DNA of 36,166 bases from a virus. Under the pieces are notes generated by a model. It did not search any database, was not told the DNA's origin, and saw only the letters and a list, made by a program, of their open reading frames with translations. The DNA is taken from IMG/VR virus record IMGVR_UViG_3300042298_000977, positions 1 to 36,166 of that record; one strand, 5' to 3'. Shown here piece by piece: positions 5,510 to 12,346 of this stretch. A program made the translations under genes and the position numbers. Each line of letters begins with the position of its first letter. The stretch's first letter is position 1.

Positions 5510-5945
5510 TTGATTTAATAGAATTAGCTTTGTTAGAAATAACCCAAATGTTATCTGGAGTGTAACCTTTAGATGAATCAATTCTATCTAAAGATGGAGA
5601 GTTGTCACATGCTCCTTTGCCTGCGCTACGAAACAGAGGAATTCCAAGCAATGGGCAGTGGGATGGTACGTTTATGTCTGTGTAATTGATCGTGTGCTCA
5701 AACCCTTTTTTCCGGGCCCGGCGTTTTGATCTTTCCCACATTTCATGTTCTACCATTCCATGTTGTCCATGCCTTACGCCTTTTCTACAAACACATCCTT
5801 GTTGTTTTCTAGCGTTTGCAAGTAGCAATTCAACTTGAGCGTGACAAAAACTACAATGATACGGATAGTACCACTGCGAAGGTGCATTAATATGGTGCTG
5901 TAAATGGGCTCTAAGGTGGCCCGGACCTTGTAATGGTGTCAACAT
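5442..5945 (-). CDS. HNH-type homing endonuclease-like protein, 167 aa
   Basis: The C-terminal half carries PSLDRIDSSKGYTPDNIWVI followed by SNKANSIKSNATLEELEAIA, the hallmark of a family of free-standing phage HNH endonucleases. The N-terminal half has zinc-type cysteines (CSFCHA and CVCRKG). Such enzymes usually cut a phage-free allele of the neighbouring gene and spread by repair. Here the neighbour is terL, and the last 68 bases of this gene overlap the beginning of terL, suggesting a close association or past insertion. A hairpin (5964-5989) precedes it. I infer mobility from family and position only. Confidence 0.85.
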   Translation of the reverse strand: MLTPLQGPGHLRAHLQHHINAPSQWYYPYHCSFCHAQVELLLANARKQQGCVCRKGVRHGQHGMVEHEMWERSKRRARKKGFEHTINYTDINVPSHCPLLGIPLFRSAGKGACDNSPSLDRIDSSKGYTPDNIWVISNKANSIKSNATLEELEAIATRFRAKIEGRL

Positions 5946-5963
5946 ACCTAAACATATGTGAAA

Positions 5964-5989
5964 GGGCCCTGTAGGGGCTTACAGGACCC
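5964..5989 (-). terminator. Strong hairpin before the HNH gene, possible weak terminator
   Basis: GGGTCCTGTA pairs with TACAGGGCCC over 10 bp (one G-U) around a 6-base loop on the minus strand. Only TTTCA follows, so termination would be partial. It separates the basic-peptide genes from the HNH gene and terL and may insulate or process the transcript. Confidence 0.5.
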
Positions 5990-5997
5990 AATGGTGA

Positions 5998-6132
5998 CTA
6001 TTTACGCTTGCGGCTCTTGCCAGCCTTACTGAGAGCGATGGCAATTGCTTGCTTATTAGGGTAACCTTCCTTAGAAAGCTTCCGGATGTTTTTGGAAACT
6101 GTTTTTGTGGATTTACCCTTTGAAAGGGGCAT
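5998..6132 (-). CDS. Small lysine-rich protein, 44 aa
   Basis: The frame gives [20 protein letters not shown], then [20 protein letters not shown] and RKRK. This pattern (basic start, KNI.K, KQA.AIAL..AGK, basic end) is a widespread small phage protein of unknown function that I recognise from many phage genomes. The ATG overlaps the stop of the preceding gene as TAATG, showing coupling. About a third of the residues are Lys or Arg, so nucleic-acid binding is likely. It is too short for many gene callers. Confidence 0.85.
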   Translation of the reverse strand: MPLSKGKSTKTVSKNIRKLSKEGYPNKQAIAIALSKAGKSRKRK

Positions 6133-6707
6133 TACTTTTCCCCACGAAGCTTGGTGTTGTACTTCTTACCACGCCAGGTGAAGGTCTTCTTCTTGGCCTG
6201 ACGGGACTGACGGAAGGCGTCATCGAAGGAGCCCTTATCCATTCCACCCTGAGTCAGACGCTTAGGCACAGCAGGACCCTGGGGGTTGCCGGTCGGTTTA
6301 CCTTTGAGGGTTCCATCAGCAAGCTTACGAGGAGCCAACACAGCGGCAGCAGCACCAACTGGGCCAACCATCTTAGCAGCTTTTGCCAGCGTTGCCACGG
6401 TACGAGCTGCCTTGGCAGCCATAGGAGCCATACCACGGCCAGTTGTAACCTTTGCCGAACCAGAAGTGCCTCCACCAGATTTGGTGACGCTGGCCGTGCT
6501 AGTAGCTTGACGGGCACCGCGACCTTCAGTTTGAGGACGCCCATCAGGACGCCGAGTGATTCCACTAGAAGTGGTTTTTTGGGCAGCACGCACTTTGCTA
6601 GCTTGACTAGGCTTTGCACTTACTGGACGCGGATTGCTACCAGGAGTTACGGGCCTGGTATAGCTGGTACCTTTACCAACGGTAAGCGGTTTCTTTTTAG
6701 GAGCCAT
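6132..6707 (-). CDS. Basic Ala/Lys-rich protein, 191 aa, with conserved C-terminal WRGKKY tail
   Basis: The first half is low-complexity, rich in Lys, Arg, Ser, Thr and Pro, starting [21 protein letters not shown] hydrophobic Ala-rich segment, [14 protein letters not shown], follows near residue 112. The C-terminus has [20 protein letters not shown] then [12 protein letters not shown], a motif I know from phage virion-associated small proteins of unknown role. The composition suggests DNA binding or a minor core protein. It is coupled to the 44-aa gene through TAATG. An antisense frame of similar length is a shadow. Confidence 0.75.
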   Translation of the reverse strand: MAPKKKPLTVGKGTSYTRPVTPGSNPRPVSAKPSQASKVRAAQKTTSSGITRRPDGRPQTEGRGARQATSTASVTKSGGGTSGSAKVTTGRGMAPMAAKAARTVATLAKAAKMVGPVGAAAAVLAPRKLADGTLKGKPTGNPQGPAVPKRLTQGGMDKGSFDDAFRQSRQAKKKTFTWRGKKYNTKLRGEK

Positions 6708-6718
6708 AGTATTTAGCC

Positions 6719-7282
6719 TCAGGCGTTAACGGGACCAGAAGTCGTAGCCACGGTCACGGAGAAACCGGAACCAGTGCCACCGATGTTGGCAGCAGCAGCA
6801 CTCAGCACTTCACCAACGTCATAAGCAGAACCACCGTTGACGATGGTTACAACCGTCACGGCACCACCAGCAACGGTGATGTCAGCGGTAGCGCCCGTAC
6901 CCGTACCACCAGTAAGGGCAACAGCAGAATAGGTGCCGGTGGTGTAGAGGGTACCACCAACCAGGGTGTTGACGGTCAGGATCTTACCCTGAACGGTATC
7001 AACGCGGGTCACACGACCAGTCTTGTTTGCGTTGTTCGAGGAGGGAATACGATCGGTCCGACGAACAGTACGGATTGCGGTCTTACAGGCAGCAACGGTA
7101 CCGTTAGCAGCAACAGTCGTGGCGAGGGTAGCGAAGGTAGCGGGAACGGTGGTCGTTGTAGTCACACCACCCGACACGTTAGCAGTGGTGTGCGTCCGGT
7201 TCTTGAGTTCGTCCTCGTCTTGACGACCAGGAGCCGTCGAGATGTTGCCGTAACTGGAACCGCCTGCGGGAAGAGTAGCCAT
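6719..7282 (-). CDS. Thr/Val/Gly-rich structural-like protein, 187 aa
   Basis: The C-terminal 80 residues form a beta-rich module with GTYSAVALTGGTGTGATADI and VVTIVNGGSAYDVGEVLSAA, ending in GGTGSGFSVTVAT. I recognise this type of module from phage tail or capsid-decorating proteins, where it is often repeated. The N-terminal part includes KNRTHTTANVSGGVTTTT. No enzyme motif is present. A virion surface or tail accessory role is likely. The gene sits between two HNH-containing regions in the terminase block. Confidence 0.75.
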   Translation of the reverse strand: MATLPAGGSSYGNISTAPGRQDEDELKNRTHTTANVSGGVTTTTTVPATFATLATTVAANGTVAACKTAIRTVRRTDRIPSSNNANKTGRVTRVDTVQGKILTVNTLVGGTLYTTGTYSAVALTGGTGTGATADITVAGGAVTVVTIVNGGSAYDVGEVLSAAAANIGGTGSGFSVTVATTSGPVNA

Positions 7283-7312
7283 TTGATTTACCTAAAAAAA
7301 ATTACGTTAGTA

Positions 7313-7630
7313 CTAACCGGTAGTCCAGGACAGAACCCTGGAGAAGTTTTTGTGGTCAAAAGAGTCTTGACCAACCCACCAAGACAACCAGTGGTTCGAA
7401 CCTTTGGACTGGTTGCAATCTAGACAAGCGGGCACAACATTGTGGGTAGTGTCGTGCCCACCACGGGCTTTTGGATGGACATGATCGAGCGTTAGATTTT
7501 CAGATGAACCACAATAGACACACTGGTTGTTCCAATGTTCCTTAATGGCTGTCCTCCACATACGCTTGGCTTCGGCTGCGGTCATGGCCTTAAGAAAGTA
7601 GAGGTATTCAGAAGGATCTTTGAGAGGCAT
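7313..7630 (-). CDS. HNH endonuclease, 105 aa
   Basis: It has a compact McrA-type HNH nuclease motif: CVYCGSSENLTLDHVHPKAR (about 37-56), then GGHDTTHNVVPACLDCNQSK, with two CxxC zinc pairs and the catalytic His in LDHV. No other domain is visible. It could be a free-standing homing endonuclease, or a packaging-associated HNH protein, as found next to terminases in many phages. Its place between small basic genes and close to terS fits either. The ATG at 7630 is chosen; another lies at residue 16. Confidence 0.9.
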   Translation of the reverse strand: MPLKDPSEYLYFLKAMTAAEAKRMWRTAIKEHWNNQCVYCGSSENLTLDHVHPKARGGHDTTHNVVPACLDCNQSKGSNHWLSWWVGQDSFDHKNFSRVLSWTTG

Positions 7631-7648
7631 GAGGCCTGCTGCGGTGGT

Positions 7649-7798
7649 TTACTTCTTCTTTTTAGGGAATCCTGCTTTCATGTTGGCATACGCCTTAGGC
7701 GACACCGTGCTCTTACTCTTTGGACGGCTGGTCCCTGCCTTGCGACGCTTGTTCATGTTAGCGTAGAGGCCGGGGGGCTTGGCGTTTCCTTTGTTCAT
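7649..7798 (-). CDS. Small lysine-rich protein, 49 aa
   Basis: The product is MNKGNAKPPGLYANMNKRRK then AGTSRPKSKSTVSPKAYANM and KAGFPKKKK. The 'GLYANM..KR...G......KA' pattern belongs to a common family of tiny basic phage proteins with no known function. YANM occurs twice, as if the peptide had two matching halves. The ATG overlaps the preceding stop (ATGA). It is too short for most gene callers, but its composition and coupling make it convincing. Confidence 0.85.
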   Translation of the reverse strand: MNKGNAKPPGLYANMNKRRKAGTSRPKSKSTVSPKAYANMKAGFPKKKK

Positions 7799-8061
7799 TT
7801 CTTGGTACTTTTGCCGTTGTGACCGTTTCTGGCTCGGTTTTTGGATGGCGATTCAAGCACCATACGGCCATCCTTTGTATGTGATAGGTCGGCACCACCC
7901 TTGCTGGCAATGCCGCGCCGTCTCCGTTCTGTCCACCGCTCTTCCGAAGCATTCTTAACGGTGGGCTTCTTATTCAGTTTGCGTTGGTAGGCAGCCTTTT
8001 TGGCAGCCGCCTTTGGATTTGCCGCATAATACTTTGCGGACTTACTTTTTGCTTGCGCCAT
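7795..8061 (-). CDS. Basic protein with SHTKDGRMVLE motif, 88 aa
   Basis: From the ATG at 8061 the protein starts MAQAKSKSAKYYAANPKAAA and contains ADLSHTKDGRMVLESPSKNR, ending RARNGHNGKSTKK. Many phages encode similar basic proteins combining an N-terminal KKA.Y.R.. helix with a 'SHTK.G....E..S.NRAR.G..GKSTKK' tail, which I recognise without knowing the function. DNA binding seems likely from the charge. The frame is open upstream to 8148, but that part mirrors the neighbouring gene. Confidence 0.8.
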   Translation of the reverse strand: MAQAKSKSAKYYAANPKAAAKKAAYQRKLNKKPTVKNASEERWTERRRRGIASKGGADLSHTKDGRMVLESPSKNRARNGHNGKSTKK

Positions 8062-8254
8062 TGTTAAAATAAACGTACTGTTCAAGGCGCTCAAGGCGTT
8101 GATCTGCCGCACCAGCACGGTGAACAAGCACATCAACGGACTTAGCAATGTTGTGAAGGGTCAGCAGGTGCCATCCAAATAATCCAAGTGCTGCTGTAGC
8201 AATGATATTTCGGATAATCTCCTGGTGGTCCTCATCTAATGGCCCTTTCGACAT
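8042..8254 (-). CDS. Small single-span membrane protein, 70 aa, possible holin or spanin-like
   Basis: Starting at the ATG at 8254, the protein has a polar N-terminus, MSKGPLDEDHQEIIRN, one hydrophobic helix, IIATAALGLFGWHLLTLHNI, and a charged C-terminus, ADQRLERLEQYVYFNN, that could form a coiled coil. T7 carries its second lysis gene cluster (gp17.5 holin, Rz at 18.5) close to the terminase genes, so a spanin or holin-like role fits. The gene overlaps terS at its start and the basic 88-aa gene at its end. The assignment is by topology only. Confidence 0.65.
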   Translation of the reverse strand: MSKGPLDEDHQEIIRNIIATAALGLFGWHLLTLHNIAKSVDVLVHRAGAADQRLERLEQYVYFNNGASKK

Positions 8255-8462
8255 CCTCCATCTCCAATTCGAGTGATTCAAAGAGGGCAGCAAGAGGAGA
8301 TCCAGTCACAGGCAGCCCTGTAATGTTATTCTTGGATAGCCAATCGGCTGCGGCCTTAAGATCTTGGGTGGTGGCAACGCCGCTCTTGATGCGGCCGATC
8401 AATTCGTTGGTGACGAGGCCGTGAAGCTCGTTGAATTGATCTTCAGTGGCTCTCATTGTCAT
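8232..8462 (-). CDS. terS: Terminase small subunit-like protein, 76 aa
   Basis: The product, MTMRATEDQFNELHGLVTNE then LIGRIKSGVATTQDLKAAAD and WLSKNNITGLPVTGSPLAAL, resembles the short DNA-recognition subunit of T7-like phages (gp18 type): an N-terminal helical DNA-binding domain and a proline-containing acidic tail. It would bind the packaging site and hand DNA to terL. The large-subunit gene begins only at 5509, with seven genes in between, whereas T7 keeps the two almost adjacent. The ATG overlaps the stop of the upstream gene. Confidence 0.7.
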   Translation of the reverse strand: MTMRATEDQFNELHGLVTNELIGRIKSGVATTQDLKAAADWLSKNNITGLPVTGSPLAALFESLELEMEDVERAIR

Positions 8463-8803
8463 CAGTTTACCAGTTCAGTAATGAACAGGGTAGTGCTAGA
8501 ACCAGTTCCTTGAATGGCAGCAATGTTAGCACCAATTGGAACGGCCAAAGTAATGCGTTCACCAGTCTTCAAGTAATGAGTAGTGGCTGAAGCAGTTTGA
8601 GCACCGACTCCAATCTGGTAATGACAATGATTACCACCAGTACAAATGAGGGAAACAAACCGACACGTTGAAGTCAACGCCAAATTGACACTGGATGCAC
8701 CAAGAGTAATGGTACGGGCAGTTCCCACTTCAAAAGCAGTGGTGGTATCGCTGCTCAGAAAAGTTCCAGCAGTAGTTGTACCGCCAGTAGTAAGTGAAGC
8801 CAT
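8462..8803 (-). CDS. Small beta-rich structural-like protein, 113 aa
   Basis: The sequence is rich in Thr, Ser, Ala and Gly: MASLTTGGTTTAGTFLSSDT, then TARTITLGASSVNLALTSTC and TTHYLKTGERITLAVPIGAN. It has no charged clusters or membrane segment. The alternating pattern suggests a beta-sandwich, as in capsid decoration or tail accessory proteins. The start overlaps the endolysin stop as TAATG. I do not recognise a precise family; a virion role is inferred from composition. Confidence 0.65.
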   Translation of the reverse strand: MASLTTGGTTTAGTFLSSDTTTAFEVGTARTITLGASSVNLALTSTCRFVSLICTGGNHCHYQIGVGAQTASATTHYLKTGERITLAVPIGANIAAIQGTGSSTTLFITELVN

Positions 8804-9783
8804 TAGTTATTCTCCTCAATGAGGCGGATGAGTTTGCTAGGGTAGGACGGATCGGTCGCGTAGCCTTCGCTTTGGAGCAACTGACAGCTCTCCTTCCACG
8901 ACGTAGCACGGTTGATGCCCTTGTAGCCCTTGTAATCTTTGTACCACATGGCAATCAGGTGGTCGATACAAGCAGTAGGGCTAGGATAGTCCTTAAAGCT
9001 GGCCACAACCGTGGTCCAACGGCCATTTAGGAACTCTTTTGTTTCCTGGAGGGTACCAGGAGAGCCCTTGATGCCAAAGAAGTTGTTCTTGCCAGACGTG
9101 TGCTGACCCCAGCTGCTTTCCAGGGCCCACTGGGCTGCCACCACCTCAGGAAACTTGGCACCACAGGCCTTAGCAACGGCCTTGACGCCCTTCCACGAGT
9201 TCTCAAAGGTCAGGGAAGCAGGGGCAATCTTAACTTCCTCGATGCGACGGAGGTCCATGAACCATGCTTCACCGCCGTGTGTCCACCGTGGAAGCCAATT
9301 CTTCCAGGTATAGCTGACACTCTTGCCACCAATACCACGGTGAGGGTAGCCTCCATTAAGGTTATCAAGTTCCCCGTAGGGGTCATGAAAAATGCCGTGC
9401 GTCTCGGTTGCTCCAATCAGCAGAATCCAGTGCCCACCACCCCGAGGGGCCGAGGACGGACCATGATGAAGGAAGCCAACAGGCACCGGAAGGCCAGCAC
9501 CAAGGCGATCGTAAAGGCTCTGAAGGTTGCCATTCTTGTAGAAGGTGGCCTTGACGTTGTAAGCAGCTGCTGCCTTGATCTGTGACTGTGGGTTCGTGGT
9601 GTCCCCATACTTGAGAACAGTTCTCAGGTAGTCATCATCAGCATTGACGCCCGACAAAGCGGAAGGCCACAGGTATTTGACACCCATGGCCATTGTGCTG
9701 GAAAAGCACATCCTGTCTGCGTGGGCCGTGCGACTATCTGTTTGTGGGTAGTACTGGGCAACCGGCAGGAGGATGTTTGTCAC
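8803..9783 (-). CDS. Bifunctional endolysin: C39-like peptidase plus glucosaminidase, 326 aa
   Basis: Two wall-degrading modules are joined. Residues 1-180 look like a papain-fold C39-type peptidase with Cys26 in RMCFSSTMAMGV, His118 in GGHWILLIGA and Asp134 in GIFHDPYGE. Residues 190-326 resemble a GH73/FlgJ-type N-acetylglucosaminidase, with Glu222 in AAQWALESSWGQ and NNFFGIKG as the substrate-site loop. The enzyme would cut both peptide and glycan of host peptidoglycan at lysis. There is no signal peptide, so a holin must let it out; the gene just upstream (9780-9977) overlaps it by 4 bases and is the obvious candidate. Assignment of both halves is by motif. Confidence 0.88.
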   Translation of the reverse strand: MTNILLPVAQYYPQTDSRTAHADRMCFSSTMAMGVKYLWPSALSGVNADDDYLRTVLKYGDTTNPQSQIKAAAAYNVKATFYKNGNLQSLYDRLGAGLPVPVGFLHHGPSSAPRGGGHWILLIGATETHGIFHDPYGELDNLNGGYPHRGIGGKSVSYTWKNWLPRWTHGGEAWFMDLRRIEEVKIAPASLTFENSWKGVKAVAKACGAKFPEVVAAQWALESSWGQHTSGKNNFFGIKGSPGTLQETKEFLNGRWTTVVASFKDYPSPTACIDHLIAMWYKDYKGYKGINRATSWKESCQLLQSEGYATDPSYPSKLIRLIEENN

Positions 9784-9977
9784 CGGAGGGAATCCTTGAA
9801 TTTACGGATCTTGTCGTCCTCAGACCGAAGAGGCTTCAGCAGAGTGACGACTTTAAGAAAGACTTGAACAACGCTGTTGGAGCGATACTTGCTCAGTCCA
9901 ATGACTTCGGATGCAATGAAAAGTCCGAAGAAGATGGCAGCTTCATAAGAAAGCTTAAGACCAAAGATGGTAATCAT
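9780..9977 (-). CDS. Holin candidate, 65 aa
   Basis: A single hydrophobic segment lies near residues 9-27 (SYEAAIFFGLFIASEVIG), followed by a basic tail with KVVTLLKPLRSEDDKIRKFK. Size, one membrane span, charged C-terminus and direct coupling to the endolysin (4-base overlap) fit a small holin. Similar proteins occur in cyanophages next to lysis genes. Topology and position are the only evidence; an unrelated small inner-membrane protein is possible. Confidence 0.7.
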   Translation of the reverse strand: MITIFGLKLSYEAAIFFGLFIASEVIGLSKYRSNSVVQVFLKVVTLLKPLRSEDDKIRKFKDSLR

Positions 9978-10105
9978 TTGCCTTGTCCTCGTGATTGTTT
10001 ACGAGAGTGATTTGGTAGGGAATGTTGCCCCTGCCCCTGTTTAGTTTTTTTCGGGGGGCCGGGGACGTGAACGACCTTGTTAAGGGCGCCTTTAGGTTTG
10101 GACAT
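9974..10105 (-). CDS. Small basic protein, 43 aa
   Basis: The frame gives MSKPKGALNKVVHVPGPPKK, then TKQGQGQHSLPNHSRKQSRG and QGK. The 'PGPPKKT.QG.GQHS....RK..RGQGK' pattern is shared by tiny basic phage proteins that I recognise from cyanophage genomes. It is coupled on both sides: TAATG with the 102-aa gene upstream and ATGA with the holin candidate downstream. Its length puts it below usual thresholds. Nucleic-acid binding is a guess from charge. Confidence 0.8.
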   Translation of the reverse strand: MSKPKGALNKVVHVPGPPKKTKQGQGQHSLPNHSRKQSRGQGK

Positions 10106-10413
10106 TAGCTTGCAAACACCCGGTAGGGCTGCTGAGGATGGACAAGGTAGATGTCCAGGTCAACAGGCAGGGAGTCACCGATGTAGTTGGCGTGCCAGCC
10201 AGGCAGCACGGTCGGAGGGACCAGCTCTTCACCGGTCTGCTGGTCCCACACGCCACCCTCAGTGATGGTGCCGATGGGGTCAAAGGCCCAGCCGACGTCG
10301 GCCAGGCGGTAGTAGCCAGGGTTGTTGCCGATGGGCGCGATGTAGATGCCGACTTGGTTAAGGGCAAGCTCGGCGGTGGCTTCGTCGGGGAAGCGCAGGA
10401 AGTAGGTCGTCAT
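10105..10413 (-). CDS. Hypothetical protein, 102 aa, in the tail-to-lysis interval
   Basis: The product begins MTTYFLRFPDEATAELALNQ and continues with GYYRLADVGWAFDPIGTITE, PPTVLPGWHANYIGDSLPVD and ends PYRVFAS. It is neutral, rich in aromatic residues and prolines, with no membrane segment or enzyme motif, consistent with a small virion or tail-associated protein. It follows the second tail fibre-like gene by 5 bases and couples to the 43-aa gene. No named family is recognised. Confidence 0.75.
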   Translation of the reverse strand: MTTYFLRFPDEATAELALNQVGIYIAPIGNNPGYYRLADVGWAFDPIGTITEGGVWDQQTGEELVPPTVLPGWHANYIGDSLPVDLDIYLVHPQQPYRVFAS

Positions 10414-10418
10414 GGTGA

Positions 10419-12344
10419 TTAACGGGTGATGGCTTGAAGGGTGGCATCACTCAGACGAGTGGGCCAGTAGGAAAGGCGAGAGATAGTGCCGTTGAGATAG
10501 AGAGGACTCCATTGCCTGCCCAAGAACATTTGAGTGATCGTTGGCGGAGAAGCAGAATTAGTCCCTGTAATGGTTACTGCTCCCTGCTGCGCCAGTGCAT
10601 ACGCGCCTTGCTTAATGCCGATAGCAAATTGTTGCGTTGACGCAAATGACATAGCAGTTGAGCTAGCACTATTAACCAAAGTTGTGCCATTGTTGACGAC
10701 AACAAGCGTCGGAAACGAATTAGATTGATAAGGATCAATGCGATTAATGGTACTAGCTCCCTGCAAGTAACCCGCAAATGCGTTTCCTTTGCTAAGAGTT
10801 GAAAAGCTTAGCGTCCCCTCATCCTGCCGATACCAAGACGAGAAGTTCGTCCCCGTCATCTGCGCCACATCCGCACTCCTGGTAACCGTGGCGCTGCTGC
10901 TTACGTCGGCAGCACGGGTGACGGTGGCAGTGGTGGTGGGGATGTAGGAGGTGGGGTAGGGGGAGGCTTCTAGTTGGGCGCCCCATACAAGGATTCCATT
11001 GGTGCCTGATGCAGTCGCAGTGAAGCTATTGTCGGCATCGCATGGGCCAATAGATGCATACGGAGCCGTCGTTGCTGGTTGAGTAAGAGAACAACGAAAC
11101 CATCCACTTGCAAGTTTTTGAATTGACGCAGAACAGCCAGATGTGACGGTTCCAACTGTTCCAGCAGAAAGATCAAACCAGGCGGCGATGGAAGTTGTGC
11201 CTCCAAGCAAATAACAACGAGTGAATCCTGATGATTTTACAAAAAATGAGATTGTGGTAATACTACTGGAAATGGTGACATTTGCGTCCATGTAGCGTAG
11301 CGTGCCTGTGCTACTTGGATACAACAAGTCAGCAGTTGTCGTTCCATCTGGAGCTGCTGCCGCATTTGCAGTAATAGTTGAAGCGGTTTTTCTCCATGCC
11401 GCATTATCAAGCTGCTCGCTATACGTGACCAAGTTCGTCCCCGCCGCTTCCAGCAACAACCCAGCACTTCGCATCACCCCATTGCTATCCGGGAAGAACG
11501 CAGCACTGCGGGCCACGTTGCTACCTGCCGTCTGGATGACACCGCTGGCGTCGTAGTAGGTGGCAGTCGAGGCGCGGCTGGTGAAGGTGGCAGGGGTGGG
11601 GATGTAGCTGGTGGGGAAGGCTCCTGCTTCTAGCTGGGCACCCCAGACATAGATGCTCTCATTCGCAGCCGCAGCAGAGCCGTTAGCGCAAGGAGAAACC
11701 GAGTAAGTAGAGTTAACAGTTCCGGTAGAAGATGAAAATCCAATAAATACGCGATACCAGCCATTGCTCATAGCAGTGATGGACGTGTACTCTGTCCACC
11801 CAGTTATGTTTCCCGTGTTTCCTGTCCCTGCAGTCAAAACTCCTGTTGATAAATTTACGTTGTATGAAACGTTTCTACCAACAACATCTGATTGAATTTT
11901 TAAGTTTGCAGTAGACGAAGATCCAGCCTTGATAAATACAGTAAATGCGGGGTTGCTTCTTGTAAAAGCACGATTTACATTGGCGCTTCCAGCGGCCTGG
12001 CTATTAAGCAGCCTTCCTGTGAACGTATTGTCAGGAGCAAGCAGTGCATTTGGGATTACTTGCGTGTTTGTTTTTGTCCAAGTTGCGTCATCAAGGTAGT
12101 GGCTGTAGGTAAAACTGTTCGTCCTCGCCTCCTCCACCAGCAGCCCAAGGCTTTCCCCCGTTGCCGGGTTGTGATCAAACCGTGCCACGTTGGTGGCTGC
12201 ACTTTGAATCACGCCGTTGGCATCGACGTAGGTGCCACTGCTGCTGCGGCTAAAGGTGATGCGAGGGTCCAGCTGTTTTGAGTTGGCAAAATCCAGTGTC
12301 AAGGCTGGCTTGGTGGTTGGATAATTTGAAGGTTGAATCGTCAT
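10419..12344 (-). CDS. Tail fibre-like protein with a duplicated domain, 641 aa
   Basis: Two related segments of about 220 residues follow each other. The first has TYVDANGVIQSAATNVAR (about 38-55), GLLVEEARTN and ends IYVWGAQLEAGAFPTSYIPT (231-250). The second has TYYDASGVIQTAGSNVAR (262-279), GLLLEAAGTN and ends ILVWGAQLEASPYPTSYIPT near 475. A last part of about 150 residues (SFSTLSKGNAF to the end) looks like a lectin or LamG-type beta-sandwich with WSPLYLNGTISRLSYWPTRL. Such modules occur in phage adhesins, so host-surface binding is likely. It starts 2 bases after the main tail fibre gene. Confidence 0.82.
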   Translation of the reverse strand: MTIQPSNYPTTKPALTLDFANSKQLDPRITFSRSSSGTYVDANGVIQSAATNVARFDHNPATGESLGLLVEEARTNSFTYSHYLDDATWTKTNTQVIPNALLAPDNTFTGRLLNSQAAGSANVNRAFTRSNPAFTVFIKAGSSSTANLKIQSDVVGRNVSYNVNLSTGVLTAGTGNTGNITGWTEYTSITAMSNGWYRVFIGFSSSTGTVNSTYSVSPCANGSAAAANESIYVWGAQLEAGAFPTSYIPTPATFTSRASTATYYDASGVIQTAGSNVARSAAFFPDSNGVMRSAGLLLEAAGTNLVTYSEQLDNAAWRKTASTITANAAAAPDGTTTADLLYPSSTGTLRYMDANVTISSSITTISFFVKSSGFTRCYLLGGTTSIAAWFDLSAGTVGTVTSGCSASIQKLASGWFRCSLTQPATTAPYASIGPCDADNSFTATASGTNGILVWGAQLEASPYPTSYIPTTTATVTRAADVSSSATVTRSADVAQMTGTNFSSWYRQDEGTLSFSTLSKGNAFAGYLQGASTINRIDPYQSNSFPTLVVVNNGTTLVNSASSTAMSFASTQQFAIGIKQGAYALAQQGAVTITGTNSASPPTITQMFLGRQWSPLYLNGTISRLSYWPTRLSDATLQAITR

Positions 12345-12346
12345 GA

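Noticed and set aside
6105-6716. Plus-strand frame of 203 codons
   Set aside because: It is antisense to the basic Ala/Lys-rich gene; the Ser/Arg/Thr-rich translation is a mirror of that composition.
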